DNA from: Nautiliaceae bacterium
GTDB lineage: Bacteria; Campylobacterota; Campylobacteria; Campylobacterales; Nautiliaceae
Length of the DNA stretch: 35,257 nt
Reading direction: 5' to 3'
Assembly (NCBI GenBank): GCA_027083695.1
Contig: JALWNI010000142.1
Location: 1 to 35,257 of the forward strand
Shown: piece after piece, positions 23,709-32,899 of the stretch
How the letters are laid out: each line of letters opens with the position of its first letter
Numbering within the stretch: the first letter of the stretch is position 1
Position numbers and translations under genes: made by a program
The notes under the pieces: model-generated
Seen by the model: only the letters and a program-made list of their open reading frames with translations
Told to the model about the DNA's origin: nothing
Databases searched by the model: none

Positions 23709-24752
23709 ATGAAGATACTTGTTACTGGTACTGCTGGATTTATAGGATTTCATCTTGCAAATAGACTGCTTGAAAGAGGAGATGAGGTTGTAGGACTTGA
23801 TAATATCAATGATTATTATGATGTGAATCTGAAATACGGGAGATTAAAAGAATCTGGAATTGAAAGAGAGGATATTGAATACAATAAACTGGTACAAAGT
23901 AAAAAATATCCGAATTACAAATTTATCAAACTGAATCTTGAAGATAAAGAAAATCTTTTTAAACTTTTTGAAAAAGAAAAGTTTGACAAAGTATGTAACT
24001 TAGCGGCTCAGGCGGGAGTGAGATATTCTCTGAGTAATCCTGATGCTTACATAAACAGCAACATTGTAGGGCATATGAATATTTTAGAAGCGGTAAGGCA
24101 CCACGGTGTAAAAGCTCTAAGCTATGCCAGCAGCAGCAGCGTTTACGGGCTGAATAAAAAACAGCCTTTTTCAACGGATGACAATGTAGACCATCCGATA
24201 AGCCTTTATGCCGCTACAAAAAAGGCGGACGAGCTTATGAGTCATACTTATTCGTATCTTTATAATATCCCTACAACAGGTCTCAGGTTTTTTACAGTTT
24301 ACGGTCCATGGGGAAGACCTGATATGGCACTTTTTTTATTTACAAAAGCTATTTTGGAAGATAGACCTATTGATGTATATAACTATGGAAATATGCAAAG
24401 GGATTTTACTTATATTGATGATATAGTTGAAGGAGTGGTAAGAGTAATCGACAATCCTCCAAAACCTAATCCAAACTGGGATGGAAGAGCCAGTGAGAGC
24501 GTAGCTCCTTATAAAGTTTATAATATAGGAAACGGCTCACCTGTTAAGCTGATGGATTTCATAGAGGCAATTGAAGAGACTCTTGGCAAAAAAGCCAAAA
24601 AAAATCTTTTGCCAATGCAGCCGGGGGATGTACCGAGCACTTGGGCAGATACAACAGATTTAGAGAGGGATTTAGGGTATAAGCCATATACTCCTGTAAA
24701 GGAAGGGATTAAAAAATTTGTAGAGTGGTATAGGAAGTTTTATAGTATTTAA
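23709..24752 (+). CDS. UDP-glucuronate 4-epimerase
   Basis: This 347-residue extended SDR enzyme has NAD-binding [21 protein letters not shown] and the GAE-family phrase [47 protein letters not shown] with [13 protein letters not shown] (Tyr-x3-Lys), and [17 protein letters not shown] follow. This set is characteristic of UDP-glucuronate 4-epimerases (LspL/WbpP-like), giving UDP-galacturonate. No UDP-glucose dehydrogenase is in the window, so UDP-glucuronate must come from elsewhere. AAAGGAAA RBS. The 3' gap contains a promoter for manC. Confidence 0.9.
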   Translation: MKILVTGTAGFIGFHLANRLLERGDEVVGLDNINDYYDVNLKYGRLKESGIEREDIEYNKLVQSKKYPNYKFIKLNLEDKENLFKLFEKEKFDKVCNLAAQAGVRYSLSNPDAYINSNIVGHMNILEAVRHHGVKALSYASSSSVYGLNKKQPFSTDDNVDHPISLYAATKKADELMSHTYSYLYNIPTTGLRFFTVYGPWGRPDMALFLFTKAILEDRPIDVYNYGNMQRDFTYIDDIVEGVVRVIDNPPKPNPNWDGRASESVAPYKVYNIGNGSPVKLMDFIEAIEETLGKKAKKNLLPMQPGDVPSTWADTTDLERDLGYKPYTPVKEGIKKFVEWYRKFYSI

Positions 24753-24794
24753 TTTTTGTCAAAAAAGTGTAATATAAGTGTCATTGAATTAAAA

Positions 24795-24823
24795 TTGATT
24801 TTTGATATTTAAATTGGTAAAAT
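24795..24823 (+). promoter_or_regulatory. Possible promoter for the manC-gmd-fcl operon
   Basis: TTGATT (24795-24800), a 17-nt spacer and TAAAAT (24818-24823) lie in the 96-nt gap before manC. TATAAG near 24773 is an alternative -10 box. Moderate matches only. Confidence 0.45.
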
Positions 24824-24848
24824 TTCGTATCTTAAAAAAGGGGAAAGG

Positions 24849-26216
24849 GTGAAAACCGTCATATTAAGCGGGGGAAGCGGTACAAGGCTTTGGCCGCTAA
24901 GCAGGAAATTAATGCCAAAGCAGTTTTTAGTGTTGTTTGATGGAAAAAGTTTATTTCAAGAGACAGTTGAAAGAAATAAAGAAATCAGTAATGATTTAAT
25001 GGTTATTACCAATGAAAATCAATATTTTCTAGCCCTCGATCAGTTAGAAGAACTAAACATTAAATTCAATTCCCAAAATACTAAATTTTTACTCGAAAAA
25101 ATCGGGAAAAACACCGCTCCCGCAATAGCTTTTGCAGCATTAGAGAGCAATGAAGAAGATATACTTTTTATAACTCCAAGCGATCATCTTATAAAGAATC
25201 AAGAAAAATATAAAAAAGCAATAAACAGAGCAAAAGAACTGGCTAAAAAAGGTTATTTGGTTATATTTGGAATTACCCCTGCTGAGCCTCACACAGGATA
25301 CGGATATATAGAAGCAAAAGGCGAAGATGTAATAAAATTCCATGAAAAACCTGATATAAAAACAGCAAAAGAGTATTTAAAAAGAGGTAATTATTATTGG
25401 AACAGCGGAATGTTTATGTTTAAAGCAGGAGTTTATTTAGAAGAGCTTAAAAAATATTCTCCTGAAGTTTATGAGAGTTGTTTGGAAGTTTATAAAAATT
25501 ATATAAAACCAATCACTGATAATCAATTAAGAATAACAAATATGAAAGAAATACCGGATATCAGTATAGATTATGCGGTAATGGAAAAGAGCGATAAAAT
25601 AAAAGTTATTCCGAGTAATTTTGAATGGAATGATGTAGGAAGTTTTGATAGTTTGGTTGAAGAAACAAATTCAAAAGAAGCAATAGAAATAGACAGTAAA
25701 GATAATTTTTATTACTGTGATAATGAAAATAAAGTAATAGCTGCAATAGGATTAGAAGAGTATATAGTAATTGACACAAAAGATGCTTTGCTTATTACGA
25801 AAAAAGGGCAAACCCAAAAAGTAAAAGAGATAGTAAATCAACTTAAAACCACCAACTCACCACTTCTTACAACCCATTCAATTGTTCACAGACCATGGGG
25901 GACATTCGAAAATCTTATAGATGAAAACGGATATAAAATAAAAAGAATAATAGTAAAACCCGGAAAAAGACTTTCTCTTCAAAAACATTTTCATAGAAAC
26001 GAGCACTGGATAGTGGTAAGCGGTACAGCGGAGGTACAGGTAGGAGATAAAAAATATCTTGTAAGACCGAATGAATCAACATACATAAAGATGGGAGAAA
26101 TTCACAGACTTTCTAATCCAGGGAAAATACCAGTAGTATTAATAGAAGCACAGGTTGGTGAATATACAGGTGAAGATGATATTGTAAGAATCGAAGATGA
26201 TTTTAAAAGGAGTTAA
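24849..26216 (+). CDS. manC: Mannose-1-P guanylyltransferase / mannose-6-P isomerase (type II)
   Basis: This 455-residue bifunctional enzyme makes GDP-mannose. The N-terminal nucleotidyltransferase carries LSGGSGTRLWPLSRKLMPKQF, FITPSDHLI, and FHEKPD with YWNSGMFMF. The C-terminal cupin (about residues 345-455) carries RPWGTFENLIDENGYKIKRI and the metal-site LQKHFHRNEHWIVVSGTAEV. Translation begins at GTG 24849 after a purine-rich RBS. Residues KPITDNQLRITNMKE (about 220-235) look like a repeat-derived loop insertion before the conserved ISIDYAVMEK. The gene is followed directly by the Nudix gene. Confidence 0.95.
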   Translation: MKTVILSGGSGTRLWPLSRKLMPKQFLVLFDGKSLFQETVERNKEISNDLMVITNENQYFLALDQLEELNIKFNSQNTKFLLEKIGKNTAPAIAFAALESNEEDILFITPSDHLIKNQEKYKKAINRAKELAKKGYLVIFGITPAEPHTGYGYIEAKGEDVIKFHEKPDIKTAKEYLKRGNYYWNSGMFMFKAGVYLEELKKYSPEVYESCLEVYKNYIKPITDNQLRITNMKEIPDISIDYAVMEKSDKIKVIPSNFEWNDVGSFDSLVEETNSKEAIEIDSKDNFYYCDNENKVIAAIGLEEYIVIDTKDALLITKKGQTQKVKEIVNQLKTTNSPLLTTHSIVHRPWGTFENLIDENGYKIKRIIVKPGKRLSLQKHFHRNEHWIVVSGTAEVQVGDKKYLVRPNESTYIKMGEIHRLSNPGKIPVVLIEAQVGEYTGEDDIVRIEDDFKRS

Positions 26217-26678
26217 ATGTTAAATCAAGATATATTTAAATGTGTTGTTGAAAACACTCCATTAGTTTCAATAGATTTTTTGATTAAAAGAGATAATAAA
26301 TATCTGCTTGGCAAAAGAAAAAATCCTCCTGCAAAAGATTTTTATTTTACTATTGGAGGAAGAATATTTAAAAATGAAACTATTAAAGATGCTCAGGAGA
26401 GAATTTTGAAAGATGAGCTTAACTTAATTCCTGATGCAATAAAAGATAAAAATTTTTTAGGAATTTTTGAGCATTTTTATAAAGATTCAATTTTTGGAGA
26501 TAAAGTATCAACTCATTATGTAAATTTAGCATATGAAATCGAGATTAAGTATGATATAAAAAAATTACCTAATGATCAGCATAATGAATATAAATGGTTT
26601 AATAAAGAAGAAATTTTAGAATCAGATGAAGTACATAAATATGTCAAGAATTATTTCAAAGGAAGCAAATATGTCTAA
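26217..26678 (+). CDS. GDP-mannose mannosyl hydrolase (Nudix)
   Basis: This 153-residue Nudix enzyme resembles Gmm/WcaH, which splits GDP-mannose to GDP and mannose by attack at carbon. Features: [38 protein letters not shown] and the family's modified Nudix box [22 protein letters not shown] (one Glu of the standard box missing, as in Gmm). [28 protein letters not shown] follows. It would limit GDP-mannose or feed free mannose back. It overlaps gmd by 8 nt. Confidence 0.9.
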   Translation: MLNQDIFKCVVENTPLVSIDFLIKRDNKYLLGKRKNPPAKDFYFTIGGRIFKNETIKDAQERILKDELNLIPDAIKDKNFLGIFEHFYKDSIFGDKVSTHYVNLAYEIEIKYDIKKLPNDQHNEYKWFNKEEILESDEVHKYVKNYFKGSKYV

Positions 26679-27849
26679 GAAAAAAGCATTAATAACAGGT
26701 ATAACAGGACAAGATGGAAGTTATTTGGCAGAGTTTTTACTTGAAAAAGGCTATGAAGTACACGGTATAAAAAGAAGAACGAGTCTTTTTAATACAAAAA
26801 GAATAGACCATCTCTATAAAGATCCTCATGAGGAAGATGTAAATTTTTTCCTTCATTACGGGGATATGACAGATAGTATGAATTTAACTCGTATTATTCA
26901 AGAAGTTCAGCCGGATGAAATATATAACCTTGCTGCTCAGTCACATGTGGCGGTAAGTTTTGAAGAGCCAGAATATACTGCAAATGCAGACGGGATAGGG
27001 ACACTGAGAATTCTTGAAGCTGTAAGACTTTTAGGATTAACTGATAAAACAAAAATATATCAGGCTTCAACAAGTGAACTGTATGGACTTGTTCAGGAAG
27101 TGCCTCAAAAAGAGACAACACCTTTTTATCCAAGAAGTCCTTATGCAGTGGCAAAACTTTATGCGTATTGGATAACAGTGAATTACAGAGAAGCATATAA
27201 TATGTTTGCTTGTAATGGAATACTTTTTAATCATGAATCTTCTAGACGTGGAGAAACATTTGTAACCAGAAAAATTACAAGAGGAATGGCAAGAATTCTT
27301 TTAGGACTTGATAAAAAACTTTATCTTGGAAATTTAAGCGCAAAAAGAGACTGGGGACATGCAAAAGATTATGTAAGAATGATGTGGATGATACTTCAAT
27401 ATGAAAAACCAGAAGATTGGGTAATAGCAACAGGAAGAACTACTGAAATTAGAGAATTTGTAAGACTTACTGGTAAATTTTTGGGACTAAATATAAGATT
27501 TGAAGGTGAAGGGGTTGATGAAAAAGGCATAGTGGAAAGTATTGATGAAAAAAGGCTAAATGAAGTATTAAAAGAAGCCGGAATTCAAAATCCAGAACAT
27601 ATTATTTCTCATGCAAAAAGTTTAATCGGAAACGATATTATAAATGTGGACCCTAAATATTTCAGACCGACAGAAGTTGATTTATTGCTTGGAGATGCAA
27701 CAAAAGCAAAAGAGAAACTTGGATGGGAACCAAAAATTACTCTTGAAGAGATGACAAAAGAGATGGTAGAGAGTGATTTAAAAGAGAATTATCAAGAACT
27801 TGTACTTAAAGAGTGCGGATTTGAAGTTCCAAAAAGTTGCGGAGTATAA
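26671..27849 (+). CDS. gmd: GDP-mannose 4,6-dehydratase
   Basis: This 392-residue extended SDR enzyme converts GDP-mannose to GDP-4-keto-6-deoxymannose. Signatures: [52 protein letters not shown] and the catalytic [16 protein letters not shown], then [19 protein letters not shown] (Ser replaces the usual Pro). ATG 26671 with AAGGAAG is preferred over ATG 26626, which lies deep in the Nudix gene. It is about 20 residues longer than E. coli Gmd, with an extra C-terminal tail ending [11 protein letters not shown]. Confidence 0.96.
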   Translation: MSKKKALITGITGQDGSYLAEFLLEKGYEVHGIKRRTSLFNTKRIDHLYKDPHEEDVNFFLHYGDMTDSMNLTRIIQEVQPDEIYNLAAQSHVAVSFEEPEYTANADGIGTLRILEAVRLLGLTDKTKIYQASTSELYGLVQEVPQKETTPFYPRSPYAVAKLYAYWITVNYREAYNMFACNGILFNHESSRRGETFVTRKITRGMARILLGLDKKLYLGNLSAKRDWGHAKDYVRMMWMILQYEKPEDWVIATGRTTEIREFVRLTGKFLGLNIRFEGEGVDEKGIVESIDEKRLNEVLKEAGIQNPEHIISHAKSLIGNDIINVDPKYFRPTEVDLLLGDATKAKEKLGWEPKITLEEMTKEMVESDLKENYQELVLKECGFEVPKSCGV

Positions 27850-28875
27850 ATGTTAGAAGTAAAAGAGTATAAAAATATTTTAGAAGATTTAAAATTAAAA
27901 TTTAAAACATCTCAAATAAAAGCTTATATAAAAGTAAATAGTGAATTATTAAAATTTTATTGGTATCTTGGTAAAAAAATCATTGAGGTTCAAAATAATT
28001 ATAAATGGGGAAGTAAATTTTTAGAAAATTTAAGTAAAGATTTATCAAAAGCTTTTCCTAATGTTAAAGGATTTTCTAAAAGGAATTTAGAACTTATTAG
28101 AAAATGGGTTGGTTTTTGGGATAATGAAATTGCGAAACAAGCTGTTTCGCAAATTTTTCAAATTCCTTGGGGACATAATATTGTAATTATTCAAAAGTGT
28201 AAAGATATTGATGAAGCAATTTTTTATGTAGAAAATACTTTAAAAAACGGTATTAGCAGAAATGTTTTAGTCCATCAGATAGAAAGCGGGCTTTTTTATA
28301 GAAAAAATAAAGCCATAAATAATTTTGAAAAAACTCTGCCACCTGTTCAGTCTGATTTAGCAAAAGAGATAACAAAAGACCCATATATTTTTGATTTTTT
28401 AAGTTTAAGCGAAGAGTATAAGGAAAAAGAGCTTGAAAATGCTCTAATAGAAAATATTAAAGATTTTTTACTTGAGCTTGGAAACGGATTTGCTTTTGTT
28501 GGAAAACAGTATAAGATAGAAGTTTCCAATCAAGAGTATAGAATAGATTTACTTTTTTATCATTTAAAACTTCATTCATATATTGTAATTGAGCTTAAAA
28601 ATGATGAATTTAAGCCGGAATATGCAGGAAAATTAAATTTTTATGTTTCAGTTGTGGATGATAAATTAAAAAGTGATAAAGATAATCCCACAATAGGTAT
28701 TTTGATTTGTAAATCAAAAGATAATTTAATAGTTGAATATGCTTTAAGAGATGTTAATAAACCAATAGGAGTTAGTGAATATAAATTAACAAGAGAATTA
28801 CCGGAAGAATTAAAAAACAATCTGCCAAGCGAGGAAGATATTAAAAAACAATTTCACAAGGAAAACAATGAATAA
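27850..28875 (+). CDS. YhcG-type PD-(D/E)xK nuclease (DUF1016)
   Basis: This 341-residue full-length member of the YhcG/DUF1016 family has two parts. The N-terminal helical domain contains YWYLGKKIIEVQNNYKWGSKFLENLSKDLSKAFPNVKGFSKRNL-type motifs and IPWGHNIVII. The C-terminal nuclease-like domain (about residues 200-320) contains FVGKQYKIEV, YRIDLLFYHLKLHSYIVIELK and EYAGKLNFYVSVVDD. The Asp of IDLLFYH and the E-x-K of IELK form the nuclease core. Related proteins occur in defence and restriction contexts. Here it sits between gmd and fcl, with no gap to gmd and an 8-nt overlap with fcl, without a methylase. Confidence 0.92.
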   Translation: MLEVKEYKNILEDLKLKFKTSQIKAYIKVNSELLKFYWYLGKKIIEVQNNYKWGSKFLENLSKDLSKAFPNVKGFSKRNLELIRKWVGFWDNEIAKQAVSQIFQIPWGHNIVIIQKCKDIDEAIFYVENTLKNGISRNVLVHQIESGLFYRKNKAINNFEKTLPPVQSDLAKEITKDPYIFDFLSLSEEYKEKELENALIENIKDFLLELGNGFAFVGKQYKIEVSNQEYRIDLLFYHLKLHSYIVIELKNDEFKPEYAGKLNFYVSVVDDKLKSDKDNPTIGILICKSKDNLIVEYALRDVNKPIGVSEYKLTRELPEELKNNLPSEEDIKKQFHKENNE

Positions 28876-30010
28876 GAGAGAAAAAATCTTAGTATGCGGT
28901 GGGACTGGTCTTGTAGGAAGTGCTATTGTTAGAAAATTACTTGAAAAAGGATATAATAATATCTTAGCTACATATTACTCTAAAAAACCAAATATTGATA
29001 ATGTGAAATGGATTCAGATAGACTTAAAAGATAAAATAAAAACCGATGAACTGTTTGAAAAAGAAAAACCTGAATATGTTTTTCTTGCCGCTGCAAAAGT
29101 GGGCGGTATTATGGCAAATAATATCTATAGAGCCGATTTTATCTATGAAAATTTAGAAATTCAAAACAGTGTAATTTATAATGCTTATAAACATAAAGCA
29201 AAAAAACTTATGTTTTTAGGAAGCACTTGTATATATCCAAAAAACTGTCCTCAGCCTATAAAAGAAGAGTATCTTTTAACAGGAGAGCTTGAATATACAA
29301 ATGAACCTTATGCAATTGCAAAAATTGCCGGAATTAAAATGTGTGAAAGTTTTAATATTCAATATGGAACAAATTTTATTTCAGTTATGCCGACAAACCT
29401 TTACGGTGAAAATGATAATTTTGATTTAGAGACTTCTCATGTACTACCGGCTCTTATAAGAAAAATATATCTTGGGAAATGTTTGGAAGATGGTAATTTT
29501 GAAGCAATAAGAGAAGATTTAAATAAAAGACCAATTGAAAATATAGATGGAAATGCAAATAAAGAAGAAATATTAAATATTTTGGGAAAATATGGAATAA
29601 AAAATGGACAAATAGAAATTTGGGGTAGCGGTAAACCAAAAAGAGAGTTTTTATATTCTGATGATATGGCAGATGCATGTGTGTATCTGATGGAAAACAT
29701 TGATTTTGAAGATATTGTAAATTGGAAAGAGGGAGAAAATAGCTCTTGTGATACTATAAAACATCCTGTAAAAGAAATAAAAAACACTCATATCAATATA
29801 GGTACAGGTAAAGACATCTCAATAAAAGATTTAGCATATTTGATAAAAGATGTAATCGGATACAAAGGAGATTTTTATTTTAACACTTCAAAACCTGATG
29901 GTACTATGAGAAAGGTGACTAATGCCACTAAACTCCATTCTCTTGGATGGAAACATAAAATTGAACTTGAAAATGGAATTAAAAAAATTTTTGAGTGGTA
30001 TAAAGGGTAA
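28868..30010 (+). CDS. fcl: GDP-L-fucose synthase-like epimerase/reductase, enlarged
   Basis: This 380-residue SDR enzyme of the Fcl/WcaG family performs 3,5-epimerisation and reduction of GDP-4-keto-6-deoxymannose to GDP-L-fucose. Features: VCGGTGLVGSAIVRKL, AAAKVGGIMANN, FLGSTCIYPKNCPQPI, and catalytic EPYAIAKIAGIKMCE (Tyr-x3-Lys), then WGSGKPKREFLYSDDMADACVYLM. It is about 60 residues longer than E. coli Fcl because of two insertions (about residues 200-240 and 280-300). A related Campylobacter enzyme acts on GDP-6-deoxy-heptose, so the product could differ from fucose. Gmd upstream makes fucose the simplest reading. Confidence 0.88.
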   Translation: MNKREKILVCGGTGLVGSAIVRKLLEKGYNNILATYYSKKPNIDNVKWIQIDLKDKIKTDELFEKEKPEYVFLAAAKVGGIMANNIYRADFIYENLEIQNSVIYNAYKHKAKKLMFLGSTCIYPKNCPQPIKEEYLLTGELEYTNEPYAIAKIAGIKMCESFNIQYGTNFISVMPTNLYGENDNFDLETSHVLPALIRKIYLGKCLEDGNFEAIREDLNKRPIENIDGNANKEEILNILGKYGIKNGQIEIWGSGKPKREFLYSDDMADACVYLMENIDFEDIVNWKEGENSSCDTIKHPVKEIKNTHINIGTGKDISIKDLAYLIKDVIGYKGDFYFNTSKPDGTMRKVTNATKLHSLGWKHKIELENGIKKIFEWYKG

Positions 30011-30012
30011 AA

Positions 30013-30771
30013 ATGAAAAAATTAATAATTGAAAAAAATAATACAATAAAAGAAGCTTTAAAAAAATTAGAAGAAAATAAAAAACGTTTTTTAATTGTTT
30101 TAGAAAATGAAAAGGTAGTAGGAACTTTGACAGATGGAGATATTAGAAGGGGACTTTTAAACAATTTAGACTTAAATTCTAAAATAGAGCATGTTATAAA
30201 TAAACAGTTTAAATTTTTAACTATAAATTCAACTTTTGATGAAGTATGTGAAGCTTTTAGAAATTCTAAAATAGATTTTTTACCAATTTTAGATGAAAAT
30301 GGAAAGTTGTTAAATATAATTACAAAAAAACAATTTCATTTGTTGCTTTTAGAAGATGTTAAATTTGATTTATTGTATGATTTTTCTATTTTTGATTCAA
30401 AAACTTTAGAACATGAAATCTATAATAGACCTTGGGGATTTTATAAAAGCACTCTTTTATCTCCTTATGCTCAAGCAAAAATAATTACTGTGTTTCCGGA
30501 TGGAGAATTGAGTTTGCAAGAGCATAAAAAAAGAGAAGAGCATTGGGTAATTATAAAAGGAAAAGGGAAAGTGATTTTAGGAGAATCTGAATTAGAAGTA
30601 TATCCGGGTAAATATATTTATATTCCAAAAGGATGTAAGCACCAAATTATTAATACTTCTGATGAAAATTTAATTTTTGCAGAAGTTCAATTAGGTGAGT
30701 ATTTTGGAGAAGATGATATTATTAGATATTCAGATAAATATGGAAGAATTAATAAAAAGGAGAAAAAATGA
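30013..30771 (+). CDS. CBS-pair / type II mannose-6-P isomerase cupin fusion
   Basis: This 252-residue protein is built from two known parts. Residues about 5-115 form a CBS pair (LIVLENEKVVGTLTDGDIRRGLL, then LPILDENGKLLNIITKKQ). Residues about 135-245 form a cupin like the C-terminal domain of ManC: RPWGFYKSTLLSPYAQAKIITVFPDGELSLQEH, EEHWVIIKGKGKV, IPKGCKHQI, VQLGEYFGEDDIIR. CBS pairs usually bind adenine nucleotides and are normally fused to sugar nucleotidyltransferases in such loci. The guanylyltransferase domain is absent. It probably supplies mannose-6-P or regulates its supply; that is inference. It overlaps the next gene by 4 nt. Confidence 0.85.
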   Translation: MKKLIIEKNNTIKEALKKLEENKKRFLIVLENEKVVGTLTDGDIRRGLLNNLDLNSKIEHVINKQFKFLTINSTFDEVCEAFRNSKIDFLPILDENGKLLNIITKKQFHLLLLEDVKFDLLYDFSIFDSKTLEHEIYNRPWGFYKSTLLSPYAQAKIITVFPDGELSLQEHKKREEHWVIIKGKGKVILGESELEVYPGKYIYIPKGCKHQIINTSDENLIFAEVQLGEYFGEDDIIRYSDKYGRINKKEKK

Positions 30772-31655
30772 AATTTAATTTTGATTATAAAGAGCCAAAA
30801 GTAGTAGCAGAAATTGGATGTAATCATATGGGAGACTTTGAAATTGCAAAAGAACTTATAAAATTAGCAAAAGATGCAGGAGCTGGATATGTTAAATTTC
30901 AAAAAAGAGATAATGATTGGTGGAGAAGTATAAAACCTGAGTGGGACAATCCTCATCCAAACCCATGGAATAGTTATGGAGATACTTATTATGAACATAG
31001 AGTAGCACTTGAATTTACATTTGAACAGCATGCAGAGCTTAAAAAATATTGTGAAGAGATAGGAATTGTTTATTCTACTTCTGTATGGGATACAAATAGT
31101 GCAAGAGGAATAATTGAATTAAATCCAGAATTTATTAAAGTTCCAAGTGCTTGTAATACAAATTTTGAGATGTTGAAAGTTTTAAGAGATGAATATAAAG
31201 GGCAAGTTCAACTTTCAGTAGGAATGACAACAAGAGAAGAAATTGAAGAGATAGTTAAATTTTTTGAAGAAACTAATCAAGCTAAAGATAGATTAATGAT
31301 TTATTCTTGTACTTCCGGATATCCTGTACCTCCAGAAGATGTAGCTCTTTTAGAAATAAATTATTTATATGAAAAATATGGAGATAGAGTTAATGAAATA
31401 GGTTTTTCAGGACATCATTTAGGAATAGCTTTAGATGTAGCAGCTTATACACTTGGAGCAAGATGGATTGAAAGACATTTTACAAAAAATAGAGCGTGGA
31501 AAGGAACAGACCATGCAGCTTCACTTGAACCACAAGGTCTTCAAAAATTGTGTAGAGATTTAAATAATGTATATAAAGCTCTAAAATACAAAGAAAAAGA
31601 TTTACTTGATATAGAAGAGGTACAAAGAAAAAAATTAAAGGCGGTTATTAAATGA
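30768..31655 (+). CDS. NeuB-family nonulosonate synthase lacking the SAF domain
   Basis: This 295-residue PEP-condensing TIM-barrel enzyme has EIGCNHMGDFEIAKELIKLAKDAGAGYVKFQ at the N-terminus. STSVWDTNSARGIIELNPEFIKVPSA and VGMTTREEIEEIV follow, then GFSGHHLGIALDVAAYTLGARWIERHFT and GTDHAASLEP. NeuB, PseI and LegI are about 340-350 residues with a C-terminal antifreeze (SAF) domain. This one stops before it. SAF-less relatives that I recall act on phosphorylated sugars (for example KDN-9-P synthases using mannose-6-P). The neighbouring CMP-synthetase/HAD fusion and the mannose genes fit that. Substrate inferred, not shown. Confidence 0.85.
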   Translation: MKFNFDYKEPKVVAEIGCNHMGDFEIAKELIKLAKDAGAGYVKFQKRDNDWWRSIKPEWDNPHPNPWNSYGDTYYEHRVALEFTFEQHAELKKYCEEIGIVYSTSVWDTNSARGIIELNPEFIKVPSACNTNFEMLKVLRDEYKGQVQLSVGMTTREEIEEIVKFFEETNQAKDRLMIYSCTSGYPVPPEDVALLEINYLYEKYGDRVNEIGFSGHHLGIALDVAAYTLGARWIERHFTKNRAWKGTDHAASLEPQGLQKLCRDLNNVYKALKYKEKDLLDIEEVQRKKLKAVIK

Positions 31656-32794
31656 ATATAGCTTTTATTCCTGTTAGGTGCGGAAGTAAATCAATTCCTT
31701 TTAAAAATATTAAAAATTTTTGTGGTAAACCATTAGTTTATTGGAATTTATTAGCACTAGAAAATAGTAAGAAAGTTGATAAGGTAATAGTAGCAACAGA
31801 TTGTGAAGAGATTAAAGAAGTAGTTAAAAGTTTTAACTTTAAAAAAGTAGAAATTTATGACAGAGAACCAAAAAATGCTACAGATACAGCTTCAACAGAG
31901 GATGTTATGCTTGAATATATTAATAAAACTAATTTAAATGATAATGATTTATTTATTTTAGTTCAAGCTACTTCTCCTTTTACTCAAAGTAAAGATTTTG
32001 ATAAAGCAATAGAAAAATTAAAAAAAGAAGATGCGAGTTCTCTTTTAACTTGTGCAAGAATAAAAAGATTTTTATGGCATGAAAATGGAACACCTATAAA
32101 TTATGATTATAAAAATAGACCAAGAAGACAAGATTTTAAAGGCATTTTAGTAGAAAATGGGGCATTTTATATAAATTCTATAAAAAATATAAAAAAAGAT
32201 AAAAATAGATTAAGTGAGAAAATTACAATTTATGAAATGCCAGAGTATACTTTTATAGAATTAGATGAAGAAGATGATTGGTTTATAGCTGAAAAATTAA
32301 TGAAAAAATATGTGTTGCATTCTAAGAACTCAAAAATAAAACTTTTTGTTAGTGATGTAGATGGAACTCTTACAGATGCAGGAATGTATTATAGTGAAGA
32401 TGGTAATGAGTTAAAAAAATTTAATACTCGTGACGGAAAAGGATTTGAGTTATTAAGAAAAGCAGGAATTAAAACAGCTATCATTACAAGTGAAAATACA
32501 AAAATAGTAGAAAATAGAGCTAAAAAATTAAAAGTTGATTATTTATATCAAGGTTTAGAGCATATAGGAAAATTAGAAGCTATAAAGGAAATTTGTAATA
32601 AAGAAAATATTAAATTAGATGAAGTAGCATTTATTGGAGATGATATAAATGATAAAGAAGTATTAGAAAATGTAGGATTAGCGGGATGTCCTTTAGATGC
32701 TAGTGAAGAGATTAAACAAATTCCTAATATTTATGTTATGAATAAAAAAGGTGGTGAAGGAGCTGTTAGAGAATTTATAGAAATGATTTTATAG
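31652..32794 (+). CDS. CMP-nonulosonate synthetase fused to HAD phosphatase
   Basis: This 380-residue fusion has an N-terminal cytidylyltransferase of the NeuA/KdsB class (residues 1-225: FIPVRCGSKSIPFKNIKNFCGKPLVYWNL, LVQATSPFTQSKDFDKAI, LVENGAFYI). The C-terminal KdsC-like HAD domain (about 228-380) has nucleophile Asp235 and Asp237 in VSDVDGTLTD, with IITSEN, GKLEAIKEI and FIGDDINDKEVL. This order matches animal CMP-sialic-acid synthetase. It would dephosphorylate a nonulosonate 9-phosphate and activate it with CTP. It overlaps the synthase gene by 4 nt. The 105-nt gap that follows has no clear terminator. Confidence 0.9.
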   Translation: MNIAFIPVRCGSKSIPFKNIKNFCGKPLVYWNLLALENSKKVDKVIVATDCEEIKEVVKSFNFKKVEIYDREPKNATDTASTEDVMLEYINKTNLNDNDLFILVQATSPFTQSKDFDKAIEKLKKEDASSLLTCARIKRFLWHENGTPINYDYKNRPRRQDFKGILVENGAFYINSIKNIKKDKNRLSEKITIYEMPEYTFIELDEEDDWFIAEKLMKKYVLHSKNSKIKLFVSDVDGTLTDAGMYYSEDGNELKKFNTRDGKGFELLRKAGIKTAIITSENTKIVENRAKKLKVDYLYQGLEHIGKLEAIKEICNKENIKLDEVAFIGDDINDKEVLENVGLAGCPLDASEEIKQIPNIYVMNKKGGEGAVREFIEMIL

Positions 32795-32899
32795 GAAATT
32801 TGATTAGAAAATTGGAAAAATAAACACTAAAATTTATTTGAGTTTTTATGAGAAAAATTATACAAGTATTTTTTCAAAGAAAATGTTTAAGGTTTGATT

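Noticed and set aside
26626-26670. An upstream start for gmd adding 15 residues
   Set aside because: It lies deep inside the Nudix gene without an RBS. ATG 26671 has AAGGAAG and matches the family N-terminus.
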